DNA of 64,000 bases, from positions 2,294,001 to 2,358,000 of the forward strand of contig NZ_CP018760.1 of assembly GCF_001913155.1 (NCBI RefSeq), given 5' to 3'. Of this stretch, positions 1-9,132 are shown piece by piece. The translations under genes and the position numbers were made by a program. This DNA is from Maribacter hydrothermalis. GTDB taxonomy: Bacteria; Bacteroidota; Bacteroidia; Flavobacteriales; Flavobacteriaceae. The notes under the pieces were generated by a model. That model ran no database searches, was not told the origin of the DNA, and was given only the letters and a program-made list of their open reading frames with translations. Each line of letters begins with the position of its first letter. Position 1 is the first letter of the stretch.

Positions 1-836
1 GTGTATTCCTTTTTTTTAAGATACATTTTAGCAAGACCTATGTTAGCAATATTAATTGCGGTAGGGTCACCATTTTTTTTGCCATCAATTAATAATTGTT
101 CATATAGTTGAATGGCTTCATTAATCTTGTTTTCTTGTACGGAAAGTTTTATCAAAAGCCTATTTGCTTCATATTCCCCTGGCGGATATGCTACGTTTTT
201 TGAGATTTCTATACATTTTTCTATGTATTTTTTGGCTAACGGATTATTTCCTTTGGCATCTAAATAAATTTCCGCGATGTAAGCGTTTACACGAGCTAGT
301 AAAGAACTTTGGGTATTGTTAATTTTGTATAGTGAATCTATTTTTAGATATAGATTCATTTTCTTGCTCAAGTCTGGCTCGGCAGAAGCAAACATAGAAT
401 ATGCAGAGGCAATACCTTCTAAGTAGTTAGCTTTTTTAGAAAGTTGTAGTATGTCATCATATCTTAAAAGCGATTTTTTTATCTCTCCTTTAAAATATTC
501 ATGATTTGCCAACCACATATTACTATTTACAGTTAAAGAGTCAATTCTTTTAGCGCTACTTAATTGATAAGCCTTTTCGTAATGATGTTCTGAGGAATCA
601 AATTGGCCTTTAACAAAAAAGTACTGACCTAGATCTTGATGATAATAGTATGAAGAAAAAAATGAGCTATTAGTTTCTTTATCCGTCTTTAATTTATTTA
701 CATAGTATAAAGCCGAATCTGGATTTTTGAAAATTAGACTTTTAAATTTTTGGTGATAATCTTTGTAATCGGGAGATTCTTGTGCAGATAAAAATGTAAA
801 GCCAAAAAATAAGAATATTGACAATACCTTTCTCAT
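1..836 (-). CDS. TPR-repeat protein, 3' part cut by window edge
   Basis: The frame is open from an ATG at 836 down to base 1, giving at least 278 residues, so the C-terminus lies outside the window. It begins with a Sec-type signal peptide (MRKVLSIFLFFGFTFLSAQ, cleavage after about residue 18). The rest is helical with tandem tetratricopeptide-like units: Y/F-H-Q-D-L-G-Q-Y-F and Y-E-K-A-Y-Q-L motifs around residues 70-105 and I-N-E-A-I-Q-L-Y-E-Q near residue 245. Exported N-terminal TPR arrays of this kind in Bacteroidota often precede a membrane helix and a histidine kinase or LuxR-type output domain; whether that is true here cannot be seen. The start is well supported because the signal peptide begins exactly there. 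Confidence 0.75.
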   Translation of the reverse strand, partial: MRKVLSIFLFFGFTFLSAQESPDYKDYHQKFKSLIFKNPDSALYYVNKLKTDKETNSSFFSSYYYHQDLGQYFFVKGQFDSSEHHYEKAYQLSSAKRIDSLTVNSNMWLANHEYFKGEIKKSLLRYDDILQLSKKANYLEGIASAYSMFASAEPDLSKKMNLYLKIDSLYKINNTQSSLLARVNAYIAEIYLDAKGNNPLAKKYIEKCIEISKNVAYPPGEYEANRLLIKLSVQENKINEAIQLYEQLLIDGKKNGDPTAINIANIGLAKMYLKKKEY

Positions 837-935
837 TTTATTATGGTTTACCCTAAATATAAATAATTTATGGGTTGCAAGCTATTTTAACATCATGTGA
901 AACTATTTAAAGGAATAGGTTATACCCATTAGTAG

Positions 936-1007
936 TGACCTCGGCAAGAATCGAACTTGCATCTAAAGTTTAGGAAACTTCTATTCTATCCATTGAACTA
1001 CAAGGCC
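936..1007 (-). tRNA. tRNA-Arg (anticodon CCU)
   Basis: The reverse complement folds into a full cloverleaf of 72 nt. The acceptor stem GGCCTTG pairs with CGAGGTC with two G-U pairs. The D stem is GTTC/GAAT, the anticodon stem GAAGT/ACTTT holds the loop TTCCTAA (anticodon CCT), and the T stem GCAAG/CTTGC holds the loop TTCGATT. The discriminator base is A and the 3' CCA is not encoded. It reads AGG arginine codons. Confidence 0.93.
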
Positions 1008-1055
1008 AATTGTTTAAAAGGTAGGGTTATTTATGATTCGTAAATACTGTAATGA

Positions 1056-1814
1056 CTATTCCTTAGTTTCCTGCCTTTTAGACCATATTTCATACATAGG
1101 TTCTCCTTTACTGTTATTACCGGTATGGTGCCAATCATTGCCTTGCAATTCATAATTAAATTTTAATTGAGCGCCTACTCGGGTATCATCTTTTGAGAAA
1201 AATTCTATTTTTTCGGTATACACACCATCTTTGGCAGTATAGCTTCCACCACCGGTGCCAGAAAAACGGAAAGAATCTGTATCATAGGCAATCCATTGAA
1301 AAGTACCATCCTTTAAGAATTTCAGTGTTTTTCTAGTGCTTTCCTCACCACGTCTTTCCTGTCCAGTATCAGGACCTCTAGTGGCAAAAAGCCATTCGCC
1401 ATCTAAATCTTGAGTCTCAATTTTTACAGGTTTAAGCATAAGCTCTTGAAACCAATTTAAATGAAGATTTTCGCCAACCATTTTTATAGGAATAGAAAGC
1501 TGCCTAATGGAATCTTTAGGATAGTCCGAATTAAATTCTAAAAGAACAACCAGTAGGTTACCTGTGGCAGTACTTTCAATTTGGGTAAATCCACCCATGG
1601 TCTTTGTAAACTTAGCAGGATTATTTTCGTACTCGTTATATATAAAATAGTCATTGTTAAGTTTAATTTGGTGTATGGATCTAGTTCCATTTTCTTCAAT
1701 AGTATCTGTGTATACGCCTGGTAAAACCTGGCTGTAGGCGTTAAAACCTGTCAGTAGTGCTATTAAAACTAAAATTGAATAATTTATTTTATAAAAAAAT
1801 ATAATTTTTGTCAT
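1056..1814 (-). CDS. Secreted protein of unknown function
   Basis: 252 residues with a hydrophobic N-terminal leader (residues about 10-29, ending NAYSQ) typical of Sec export. The mature part is beta-rich. The C-terminal half (about 140-250) contains a lipocalin-like pattern: LDGEWLFAT, GTFQWIAYDTD, then GGGSYTAKDGVYTEKIEFF and GNDWHHTG near the end. Similar secreted proteins are widespread in Bacteroidota and carry only uninformative names; no catalytic motif is visible. It lies alone between tRNA-Arg and a long divergent spacer, so the neighbours give no clue. The ORF is certain to be coding; its role is unknown. Confidence 0.8.
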   Translation of the reverse strand: MTKIIFFYKINYSILVLIALLTGFNAYSQVLPGVYTDTIEENGTRSIHQIKLNNDYFIYNEYENNPAKFTKTMGGFTQIESTATGNLLVVLLEFNSDYPKDSIRQLSIPIKMVGENLHLNWFQELMLKPVKIETQDLDGEWLFATRGPDTGQERRGEESTRKTLKFLKDGTFQWIAYDTDSFRFSGTGGGSYTAKDGVYTEKIEFFSKDDTRVGAQLKFNYELQGNDWHHTGNNSKGEPMYEIWSKRQETKE

Positions 1815-2279
1815 GGCTTCCGATTTATTAATTATTTGATAATAAGATATTTGTGATTTAATTTAGTGGTTTATTTTTAAATTAAAAATACAATAAAGCA
1901 ACTTATCGTAAAAAAAATGAAAACCCTTGTTTTTTCATTTTTTTTTATTTCATTTGTTCTCTATTAATAACCTAATATTGGTGTTGAAAATTACAGGCTT
2001 TTAGCTAAATAGTATGTATAATTTTTTCATGTTTTGGTGTAATCTCAATTGGACGTATTTTCCAAAGATGAAGTATAAGAAAAGTAGCCAATTAAATTTA
2101 CAGATGACTAATTCTTATGCAAAAATTATACAAAATCAGCACCATTACTTCTTTATTCCCACAACACAAAAACAAATTTTAGTGTGATTATCTACTTAGA
2201 TGGTTATGATTTCTTAACTTTCAAAATTTAGGTTTATCACTATATTTATAAAATATCAAATTCAATATAATTCAATTTC
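1815..2279. other. Divergent intergenic spacer with A/T hairpin
   Basis: This 465-bp gap separates the start of the secreted protein (minus) from the start of the arginine decarboxylase (plus), so promoters for both should lie here. It is very A/T-rich. At 1910-1946 an A-run/ATGAAAA arm faces a TTTTCAT/T-run arm across a CCCTTG loop, resembling a weak bidirectional terminator or an attenuator although no transcript is expected to end here. No clear TAnnTTTG box, RNA gene or ORF with coding character was found. Confidence 0.4.
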
Positions 2280-3692
2280 ATGAATACCAAATACATTGAT
2301 CTTATTGATCAAACTTATTATTTCCCACAAGAAGAGTTTAATTTAGAAGGTGAACATTTACAATTTCATGGTATACCATTGCACGACTTAGTTCAGGAAT
2401 ACGGTAGTCCATTAAAATTTACCTACCTACCAAAAATTTCTGAGAATATTTTAAGAGCCAAAAACTGGTTCACAAATGCTTTAGAAAAAAATAATTATAA
2501 AGGAAAATACCATTATTGCTATTGTACAAAGAGTTCTCATTTTAAGCATGTAATGCACGAGGCTTTGAAGAACGATATTCATATGGAGACATCATCTGCG
2601 TTTGATATCGATATTGTTGAGAAACTTAAAGCTGACGGTAAATTAACCAATGAAAATTATGTTATCTGTAATGGCTTTAAAAGAGAAAAATATATAGATA
2701 ACATTGCAAGATTAATAAATGGCGGTCATCAAAATTGTATCCCAATTATTGATAATTATGAAGAAATAGATTTATTAACCGATGTAATAAATGATACGTT
2801 CAAAGTAGGTATTCGTATAGCGTCTGAGGAAGAGCCTAAGTTCGAATTCTATACTTCTAGGTTGGGTATTGGATATAAAAATATTGTACCGTTTTACGAA
2901 AGCCAAATAAAAGATAATGATAAAGTAGAGCTTAAAATGCTGCACTTTTTTATCAATACAGGTATTAGGGATAATGCCTATTATTGGAACGAATTGGTAA
3001 AATGTCTTAAAGTATATGTTCGTTTAAAAAAGATTTGTCCCTCGTTAGATAGTTTAAATATTGGCGGAGGTTTCCCTATAAAAAATTCTTTGCAGTTTGA
3101 TTATGACTATCAATACATGATAGACGAAATCTTGAACCAAATTAGTATTACCTGTTCTGAAGCTGATGTTCCCGTACCTAATATTTTTACAGAATTCGGT
3201 AGTTTTACCGTAGGTGAAAGTGGTGGTGCCATTTATGAGATTCTGTATCAAAAACAACAGAATGATCGTGAAAAATGGAATATGATCGATTCCTCCTTTA
3301 TAACAACATTACCAGATACTTGGGCAATTAATAAACGTTTTATTATGTTACCAATTAATCGTTGGCATGATGAGTATGAACGTGTACTTTTAGGGGGGCT
3401 TACCTGCGATAGTGATGATTATTACAACAGTGAGCAGAACATGAACGCTATTTATTTGCCAAAATACAGAAAAGACAAACCTTTGTATATAGGCTTTTTT
3501 AATACAGGAGCTTACCAAGAATCCATAGGGGGTTATGGCGGATTGCAACATTGCTTAATACCACAGCCAAAACATATTTTGATTGATAAGGATGAAAATG
3601 GTAATTTCACACATAAACTCTTTAGAGCCCAGCAAAAAGCAGAAGACCTATTAGATATTTTAGGTTATGATGTTGAAATAAGTAATGAATAG
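2280..3692 (+). CDS. speA: Arginine decarboxylase (PLP, group IV type)
   Basis: 470 residues of the Orn/DAP/Arg decarboxylase 2 fold (alanine-racemase barrel plus beta domain). The Schiff-base lysine is in CYCTKSSHF (K84). The glycine-rich phosphate-binding loop is NIGGGFP near residue 262, and the C-terminal CDSDD signature lies near residue 376, contributing active-site residues across the dimer. It should decarboxylate L-arginine to agmatine in the cytoplasm. An agmatinase gene follows 90 bp downstream, which supports the arginine rather than ornithine or diaminopimelate assignment. It is shorter than the approximately 630-residue enterobacterial biosynthetic SpeA, as is usual for the Bacteroidota form. 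The ATG start is supported by conserved-looking sequence directly after it. Confidence 0.87.
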   Translation: MNTKYIDLIDQTYYFPQEEFNLEGEHLQFHGIPLHDLVQEYGSPLKFTYLPKISENILRAKNWFTNALEKNNYKGKYHYCYCTKSSHFKHVMHEALKNDIHMETSSAFDIDIVEKLKADGKLTNENYVICNGFKREKYIDNIARLINGGHQNCIPIIDNYEEIDLLTDVINDTFKVGIRIASEEEPKFEFYTSRLGIGYKNIVPFYESQIKDNDKVELKMLHFFINTGIRDNAYYWNELVKCLKVYVRLKKICPSLDSLNIGGGFPIKNSLQFDYDYQYMIDEILNQISITCSEADVPVPNIFTEFGSFTVGESGGAIYEILYQKQQNDREKWNMIDSSFITTLPDTWAINKRFIMLPINRWHDEYERVLLGGLTCDSDDYYNSEQNMNAIYLPKYRKDKPLYIGFFNTGAYQESIGGYGGLQHCLIPQPKHILIDKDENGNFTHKLFRAQQKAEDLLDILGYDVEISNE

Positions 3693-3782
3693 TATATTTT
3701 GGTCTAATAAAACGATAAGCATTGAATAACGTATATAATTGAACAGTTTCTATAAAAACCACTTAATAATAGCTAATATATC

Positions 3783-4721
3783 ATGAGTACATCTAAGAAT
3801 TATGCCGGTATTTCCGATGAATTCGCCCAACTAGAGAAATCTAAAATTATCTTGATTCCTGTTCCCTATGACGGAACCAGTACTTGGGGCAAAGGAGCAG
3901 ATAAAGGACCTGAAGCTTTTTTAGAAGCTTCTGAAAACATGGAATTGTATGATATAGAAACCGATTCTGAAGTTTACAAACAAGGTATTCACTTAACAGA
4001 CCCTATAACTGAAAACAGTTCGCCAGAGGCAATGGTAAATGAAGTTCATAATATTACGAAAGACTTTATAAAACGTAATAAATTTGTAACTCTTTTTGGT
4101 GGAGAACATTCAGTATCTATTGGATCTATTCGTGCATTTAACGAATGTTTTGATGACCTTACAGTATTGCAGATAGATGCTCATGCAGACCTTAGGGAAT
4201 CTTATGAAGGTACAAAGTATAACCATGCTTGTGCTGTATATGAAGCTAACCAAACTACAAATTTGGTACAGGTTGGTATTCGTTCTATGGATGTCATTGA
4301 AAAAACCTTAATGGATGATGAGAAAACATTTTTTGCCCATGACATGGTTAATGATGAATATTGGACAGATAAAGTGATCGAAGCAATGACCGACAATGTT
4401 TTTATAACATTTGACTTAGATGCTCTTGACCCCTCTATAATGCCGTCTACAGGAACTCCAGAACCAGGTGGTTTGCTTTGGTACGAAACGTTAGATTTTC
4501 TAAAGCAAGTATTTGAAGATAAGAATGTTGTAGGTTTTGATATTGTAGAGCTTTGCCCCAATAAAAACGATAAATCATCAAATTTCTTAGCAGCAAAACT
4601 TTATTATAAAATGCTTAGCTATAAATTTGCAGGGCAAGATATAGATCAAGAGTACGATAATACTTTTGATGTAGATTATAAATCAAATACGAATTCAAAA
4701 TTTGAAGATGACGAAGAATAA
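3783..4721 (+). CDS. speB: Agmatinase (ureohydrolase family)
   Basis: 312 residues of the arginase/agmatinase fold with all Mn-binding motifs: GGEHS (H109), DAHADLR (D132, H134, D136) and DLDALDP (D211, D213). It should hydrolyse agmatine to putrescine and urea. It follows the arginine decarboxylase, and its 3' end overlaps the next gene by 20 bp, so translation of the two is probably coupled. The last 25 or so residues are a polar, acidic tail (QEYDNTFDVDY...DDEE) beyond the catalytic domain, which may simply result from the overlap. Proclavaminate amidinohydrolase or formimidoylglutamase activity is possible in this superfamily, but the gene context favours agmatinase. Confidence 0.88.
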   Translation: MSTSKNYAGISDEFAQLEKSKIILIPVPYDGTSTWGKGADKGPEAFLEASENMELYDIETDSEVYKQGIHLTDPITENSSPEAMVNEVHNITKDFIKRNKFVTLFGGEHSVSIGSIRAFNECFDDLTVLQIDAHADLRESYEGTKYNHACAVYEANQTTNLVQVGIRSMDVIEKTLMDDEKTFFAHDMVNDEYWTDKVIEAMTDNVFITFDLDALDPSIMPSTGTPEPGGLLWYETLDFLKQVFEDKNVVGFDIVELCPNKNDKSSNFLAAKLYYKMLSYKFAGQDIDQEYDNTFDVDYKSNTNSKFEDDEE

Positions 4722-5685
4722 AGGTGCTATCACTAATTTTATTGAAAAGTATTATTTACATTTTAACGCAGCTGCATTAGTTGACGCTGCAAAAGGTTAC
4801 GAAGACCAACTAAATAATGGAGCCAAAATGTTGGTGTCATTAGCAGGTGCAATGTCTACCGCTGAAATCGGTAAAATATTTGCTGAGGTTATTCGTCAAG
4901 ATAAAGTTCAAATCATATCTTGTACAGGTGCAAACCTAGAAGAAGATATTATGAACTTGGTTGCCCATTCTCATTACAAACGTGTGCCTAACTATAGAGA
5001 TTTAACGCCGCAAGATGAGTGGGACCTACTAGAAAAAGGCTTAAATAGAGTAACGGATACATGCATACCAGAAGAAGAGGCATTTAGAAGATTACAGGAG
5101 CATATTTTTAAAATATGGAAAGATGCAGACACTAAAGGCGAGCGTTTTTTACCTCATGAGTTTATGTACAAAATGTTACTTTCTGGAGTTTTAGAGGAAT
5201 ATTACGAAATAGACCTTAAAGATTCTTGGATGTACGCTGCCGCAGAAAAAAACCTGCCTATCATTTGCCCTGGTTGGGAAGATAGTACAATGGGCAACAT
5301 ATTTGCATCATACGTAATGAAAGGTGAGCTTAAGGCGAGCACCATGAAGTCTGGTATTGAATATATGACCTTTTTAGCAGATTGGTATACCGCTAATTCT
5401 GAAAACGGAATTGGATTTTTCCAAATAGGCGGAGGTATTGCAGGAGATTTTCCAATTTGCGTAGTGCCAATGTTGTATCAAGATATGGAACGTACTGACA
5501 CGCCGTTTTGGAGTTATTTCTGTCAAATAAGTGATAGTACAACCAGTTACGGATCATATTCTGGTGCAGTACCAAATGAAAAAATAACTTGGGGTAAATT
5601 AGATATAAATACTCCGAAATATATTATAGAAAGTGATGCGACGATAGTGGCACCTTTAATTTTTGCTTACCTATTAGATATGTAA
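4702..5685 (+). CDS. Deoxyhypusine-synthase-like enzyme, likely homospermidine synthase
   Basis: 327 residues of the deoxyhypusine synthase (DHS) family. NAD-binding landmarks are SLAGAMSTAE near residue 46 and SCTGANLEEDI near 73. The catalytic lysine motif found as SWGK in eukaryotic DHS is present as KITWGKL, with K299 the expected Schiff-base residue, followed by DATIVAPL. Bacteria lack eIF5A, so bacterial members are thought to transfer an aminobutyl group to a free amine; homospermidine is a major polyamine of Flavobacteriaceae. The upstream agmatinase supplies putrescine, which fits putrescine to homospermidine. Family and catalytic lysine are seen; the product is inferred. The ATG at 4702 lies inside speB; a second in-frame ATG at 4708 could also serve. 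Confidence 0.82.
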   Translation: MKMTKNKGAITNFIEKYYLHFNAAALVDAAKGYEDQLNNGAKMLVSLAGAMSTAEIGKIFAEVIRQDKVQIISCTGANLEEDIMNLVAHSHYKRVPNYRDLTPQDEWDLLEKGLNRVTDTCIPEEEAFRRLQEHIFKIWKDADTKGERFLPHEFMYKMLLSGVLEEYYEIDLKDSWMYAAAEKNLPIICPGWEDSTMGNIFASYVMKGELKASTMKSGIEYMTFLADWYTANSENGIGFFQIGGGIAGDFPICVVPMLYQDMERTDTPFWSYFCQISDSTTSYGSYSGAVPNEKITWGKLDINTPKYIIESDATIVAPLIFAYLLDM

Positions 5686-5687
5686 TT

Positions 5688-6011
5688 ATGGACAAGAACG
5701 CACATTTAAATAGAGTCATTGTTGACTTTAAAAAATTGACCCCAGAAGTACTAAAACTTTTGGTAGAAAGATATCCTGATGGTTATGATGATCGTAATAT
5801 TATCTCTTTCAGAAACGGACAAGGTGAACGTATTGAAGCGGTTGAGGTATTAACTGAAGACACCAAGTATTTAGTTAAGATAAGTGCTAAGCTTGAGTAT
5901 ACCATGGAGAATTATGATGAAGATGATTATGAAGATTTCGATGATGATGATCCAACTGCAGTAGTAGAGCCTGATCCTGAAGATATGGTTGATGGCGATG
6001 ATGAAGACTAG
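5688..6011 (+). CDS. Small acidic protein of the polyamine operon
   Basis: 107 residues starting 2 bp after the DHS-like gene, so almost certainly co-transcribed with it. The first 70 residues look folded (VIVDFKKLTPEVLKLLVERYPDGYDDRNIISF, then a short beta hairpin TKYLVKISAKLEY). The last 37 are an extreme acidic tail, roughly half Asp/Glu, with runs such as DEDDYEDFDDDDP. No known catalytic motif is visible. Because it is tied to polyamine genes, the polyanionic tail could bind polyamines or regulate the enzymes, but this is speculation. An alternative is a DNA-mimic or chaperone-like acidic protein. Confidence 0.78.
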   Translation: MDKNAHLNRVIVDFKKLTPEVLKLLVERYPDGYDDRNIISFRNGQGERIEAVEVLTEDTKYLVKISAKLEYTMENYDEDDYEDFDDDDPTAVVEPDPEDMVDGDDED

Positions 6012-6062
6012 CATTATGGCTTAGTAAGCGCTACATATACAATTAAATAAAATTAAAAATAC

Positions 6063-6099
6063 TCCTTTTTCGGTTTGCGCTACGTATTCCGGAAAAGGA
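6063..6099. terminator. Stem-loop after the polyamine operon
   Basis: TCCTTTTTCGG pairs with CCGGAAAAGGA across an approximately 15-nt spacer (one bulge). The plus strand lacks a clean T-run after the stem, so termination for the polyamine operon is plausible but weak. Confidence 0.4.
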
Positions 6100-6153
6100 T
6101 TATGTTCTATATATATCTTTTAAACTTAACACCGTTGTATCCACAGCACCTAT

Positions 6154-7680
6154 ATGAAAATTGATGAAATTGAGAATATTGAATTAAAGTTTTTAGATCT
6201 TGATGATTATCAAGAATTAAAAACGGCAATGATTTCTGCTTATGCCAATATGCCTGGGTCTTATTGGAAAGAAGAGCATATAAAATCTTTAATCGATAAA
6301 TTTCCAGAGGGTCAAGTAGTTATTAAAATCAATGGACAAATAGCGGGTGTGGCCTTGTCTATAATTGTGGATTATGATACATTCGATGATAATCATACCT
6401 ACGAGCAAATAACAGGTAAGTATTCTTTTGATACCCATAATAATGCAGGCGATGTACTTTACGGCATAGAGGTTTTTATAAAGCCAAGTTTTAGAGGTTT
6501 ACGTTTAGGAAGACGTTTGTACGATTATAGAAAGGAACTTTGCGAGAAACTAAACTTAAAAAGTATTGTATTTGGTGGTCGTATGCCAAACTATCATTCT
6601 CACGCTGCTGAGCTGTCTCCAAAAGAATATATTGCTAGGGTTCGTCGTAAAGAAATTCATGATCCAGTATTAAACTTTCAAATTAGTAATGATTTTCATC
6701 CTGCTAAGGTAATGAAGGGTTATTTGGATGGTGATAAGGCATCGCAGGACTTTGCTATTTTAATGGAATGGGATAATATCTATTATCAAAAGCCATCAAT
6801 AAAGGCTGCTACCAAAAAATCAATTGTTCGCTTAGGGTTGATTCAATGGCAAATGCGCCCTTACAAAGATTTGGAAGAGCTTTTACAGCAAGCGGAATTT
6901 TTTATAGATTCTGTTTCTGGTTACAGGTCAGATTTTGCGCTGTTTCCAGAATTTTTTAATGCACCCTTAATGGCAGGTAACAATCATATGTCCACAGCCA
7001 ATGCCATTAGGGAACTGGCCAAACATACGCAAGCCATAGTTCAGAAATTCTCTGAATTTTCCATTTCTTATAACATTAACATTATTTCTGGAAGTATGCC
7101 TGAAATGATAGATGGCCGTCTTTATAATGTAGGTTATCTATGTAGACGCGATGGTAGTGTGGAACGTTATGAAAAACTGCATGTAACTCCAGATGAGGCA
7201 AAGATTTGGGGAATGCAAGGTGGTACCCAGTTAAAAACTTTCGATACGGATTGTGGCAGAATAGGGGTTTTAATTTGCTATGATTCTGAATTTCCTGAAC
7301 TAAGTAGGTTATTAGCAGATGAAGGCATGGATATTTTGTTTGTTCCATTCCTGACCGATACCCAAAACGGATATTCACGTGTGCGCCATTGCGCTCAAGC
7401 ACGTGCAATTGAAAATGAATGCTACGTTGCTATCGCCGGTAGTGTGGGCAACTTGCCAAATGTTCAGAACATGGATATACAGTTTGCTCAATCTATGGTG
7501 TTTACACCATGTGACTTCTCTTTTCCTACAAACGGTATCAAGGCGGAAGCTACCCCAAATACAGAAATGATTTTAATCGCAGATGTAGATATAGACTTAT
7601 TGCGAGAGCTTAATCAATTTGGCGCGGTACGCAATTTAAAGGATAGAAGAACAGATTTATTTGAGTTAAAAAAGAAATAA
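6154..7680 (+). CDS. GNAT acetyltransferase-nitrilase fusion protein
   Basis: 508 residues in two domains. Residues about 8-215 are a GNAT N-acyltransferase with the acetyl-CoA loop FRGLRLGRRLYDYR. Residues about 225-505 are a carbon-nitrogen hydrolase with the complete Glu-Lys-Cys triad: ALFPEFF (E266), YEKLHVT (K341) and LICYDSEFPE (C375). The hydrolase part should cleave an amide or nitrile C-N bond; the GNAT part should acylate an amine. The fusion is a recognised bacterial architecture, but its substrate is unknown. The gene stands 38 bp upstream of the RimB-RimK-like fusion on the same strand, suggesting both act in one amide-forming/amide-breaking process. Cytoplasmic; no signal peptide. 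Confidence 0.86.
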   Translation: MKIDEIENIELKFLDLDDYQELKTAMISAYANMPGSYWKEEHIKSLIDKFPEGQVVIKINGQIAGVALSIIVDYDTFDDNHTYEQITGKYSFDTHNNAGDVLYGIEVFIKPSFRGLRLGRRLYDYRKELCEKLNLKSIVFGGRMPNYHSHAAELSPKEYIARVRRKEIHDPVLNFQISNDFHPAKVMKGYLDGDKASQDFAILMEWDNIYYQKPSIKAATKKSIVRLGLIQWQMRPYKDLEELLQQAEFFIDSVSGYRSDFALFPEFFNAPLMAGNNHMSTANAIRELAKHTQAIVQKFSEFSISYNINIISGSMPEMIDGRLYNVGYLCRRDGSVERYEKLHVTPDEAKIWGMQGGTQLKTFDTDCGRIGVLICYDSEFPELSRLLADEGMDILFVPFLTDTQNGYSRVRHCAQARAIENECYVAIAGSVGNLPNVQNMDIQFAQSMVFTPCDFSFPTNGIKAEATPNTEMILIADVDIDLLRELNQFGAVRNLKDRRTDLFELKKK

Positions 7681-7718
7681 GGACAACTCCATAGTATTTA
7701 GGAGTCAAAAATAACAAT

Positions 7719-9086
7719 TTGGACAATTTACAGATAATAGGTAGCGAAGAGTGGTGCGTTTTTAAAGAACTAGGAATACCGGCTATTAAAGCAAGGGTGG
7801 ATTCTGGTGCTAAAACATCATCCATACAGGCAACCAATTTAAAAGTTATAAATAAAGGAGGGCAAGAGTGGGTGAAATTTGAAGTAAGCCCATTGCAAGA
7901 AAATAGAAGTATTGCCATAGAATGTCAGGCAAGATTGGTTACTCGTAGAATGGTTAAAAGTTCGTCGGGTATCTCAGAAGAACGGTTTGTTATTAAAACA
8001 CCTGTTACTATGGGTGATGCTACTTTTGATATTGAACTTACACTTGCAAACAGAGATACGATGGAGTTTCGTATGCTGCTAGGAAGAGAAGCGCTCAATG
8101 ATCGTTTTATTGTAAACCCAGCGGTTACATGTCAATTGAATTCAATTGATGAAATTGAAATCAATAAAAAGTACGCTCCGTATTTTAAAGAAAAAACAGG
8201 ATTAAAAATTGCTTTGCTTGCTAGTAATCCATTGCTATATAGTAACAAAAGACTAATGGAAGCTGCTGAAGCCAGAGGTCACGAAATAGTGTTTTTAAAT
8301 GTGGAGCAAGTTTATATGAAGCTTGATGCACATTCACCGGAAATAAGATATCGTGGCGGTAGTATTCTCAAAGATTTCGATGCTGTAATACCTAGAATAA
8401 AACCTGCCGTTACTTTTTATGGTTGTGCATTAATTCGTCAATTTAAAAATTTAGGGGCATATTGCCAAAATTCAGCCGAAGCCATTTCGCAATCTAGAGA
8501 TAAACTTTTTGCCTCTCAACTATTTTCTAATAACGATATCCATATCCCTATTACCGGTTTTGCTAAATCTCCGATGGATACCAAAGACCTTATTAAAATG
8601 GTTAACGGTGCACCATTAATTATAAAATTATTAGAGAGCACACAAGGTAAAGGTGTTGTGTTGGCAGAAACGAACAAGGCGGCAGAAAGTGTTATTAATG
8701 CTTTTAAGAGCGTTAACACTAATATTTTGGTGCAAGAGTTTATTAAAGAGGCAAACGGGCAAGATATTCGTTGCTTTGTAGTAAATGGCAAAGTTGTAGC
8801 TAGTATGCAAAGGCAAGCGCAAAAAGGAGAATTTAGAGCTAATATTCACCAAGGGGGTATTGCATCTATTATTAAAATTACCCCTGAAGAAAAGAAATTG
8901 GCACTAAAAGCGGCAAAAGTATTAAACTTAGCTGTTGCCGGGGTAGATATTATACGCTCTAATAAAGGCCCATTGTTACTTGAGGTGAACTCTTCTCCGG
9001 GACTAGAAGGTATTGAAAATGCTACAGGAAAAGATATCGCAAATGCTATGATAATGGCAATTGAAAAACGCTTGAAATTTCAATAA
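7719..9086 (+). CDS. RimB-like zinc protease fused to RimK-like ATP-grasp ligase
   Basis: 455 residues, two domains. Residues 1-145 match the retropepsin-like 'ATP-dependent zinc protease' family (RimB-like) with the VDSGAKTSS active-site motif (D28) and a second half ending MLLGREAL. Residues about 160-455 are an ATP-grasp ligase of the RimK type with [17 protein letters not shown] (P-loop-like), IRCFVV and the Mg-binding [15 protein letters not shown]. RimK adds glutamates to ribosomal protein S6 C-termini and RimB-type proteases act with it, so this fusion may both add and remove residues; the target here is unproven. Start is a TTG with AGGAG about 15 bp upstream; no ATG or GTG precedes the conserved domain. 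Confidence 0.85.
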   Translation: MDNLQIIGSEEWCVFKELGIPAIKARVDSGAKTSSIQATNLKVINKGGQEWVKFEVSPLQENRSIAIECQARLVTRRMVKSSSGISEERFVIKTPVTMGDATFDIELTLANRDTMEFRMLLGREALNDRFIVNPAVTCQLNSIDEIEINKKYAPYFKEKTGLKIALLASNPLLYSNKRLMEAAEARGHEIVFLNVEQVYMKLDAHSPEIRYRGGSILKDFDAVIPRIKPAVTFYGCALIRQFKNLGAYCQNSAEAISQSRDKLFASQLFSNNDIHIPITGFAKSPMDTKDLIKMVNGAPLIIKLLESTQGKGVVLAETNKAAESVINAFKSVNTNILVQEFIKEANGQDIRCFVVNGKVVASMQRQAQKGEFRANIHQGGIASIIKITPEEKKLALKAAKVLNLAVAGVDIIRSNKGPLLLEVNSSPGLEGIENATGKDIANAMIMAIEKRLKFQ

Positions 9087-9092
9087 ATAAAT

Positions 9093-9132
9093 AAAATTTG
9101 AAGAAAAAGCTAAACCTTGTTCTTCAAATTTT
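9093..9132. terminator. Perfect 13-bp inverted repeat between convergent genes
   Basis: AAAATTTGAAGAA (9093-9105) is repeated exactly inverted as TTCTTCAAATTTT (9120-9132) with a 14-nt loop. It lies at the meeting point of two converging genes and covers the last codons of threonine dehydrogenase. Its position suits a bidirectional terminator, although the T-run is short. Confidence 0.5.

Noticed and set aside
1910..1946. Strong terminator or riboswitch upstream of the arginine decarboxylase
   Set aside because: The stem is nearly all A-T pairs with no conserved aptamer features, and no transcript should end there; kept only as a note on the spacer.
4202..4561. 119-codon minus-strand ORF inside the agmatinase gene
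   Set aside because: Antisense shadow of a clear enzyme gene with metal motifs on the plus strand; Ser/Thr-rich composition without any domain.
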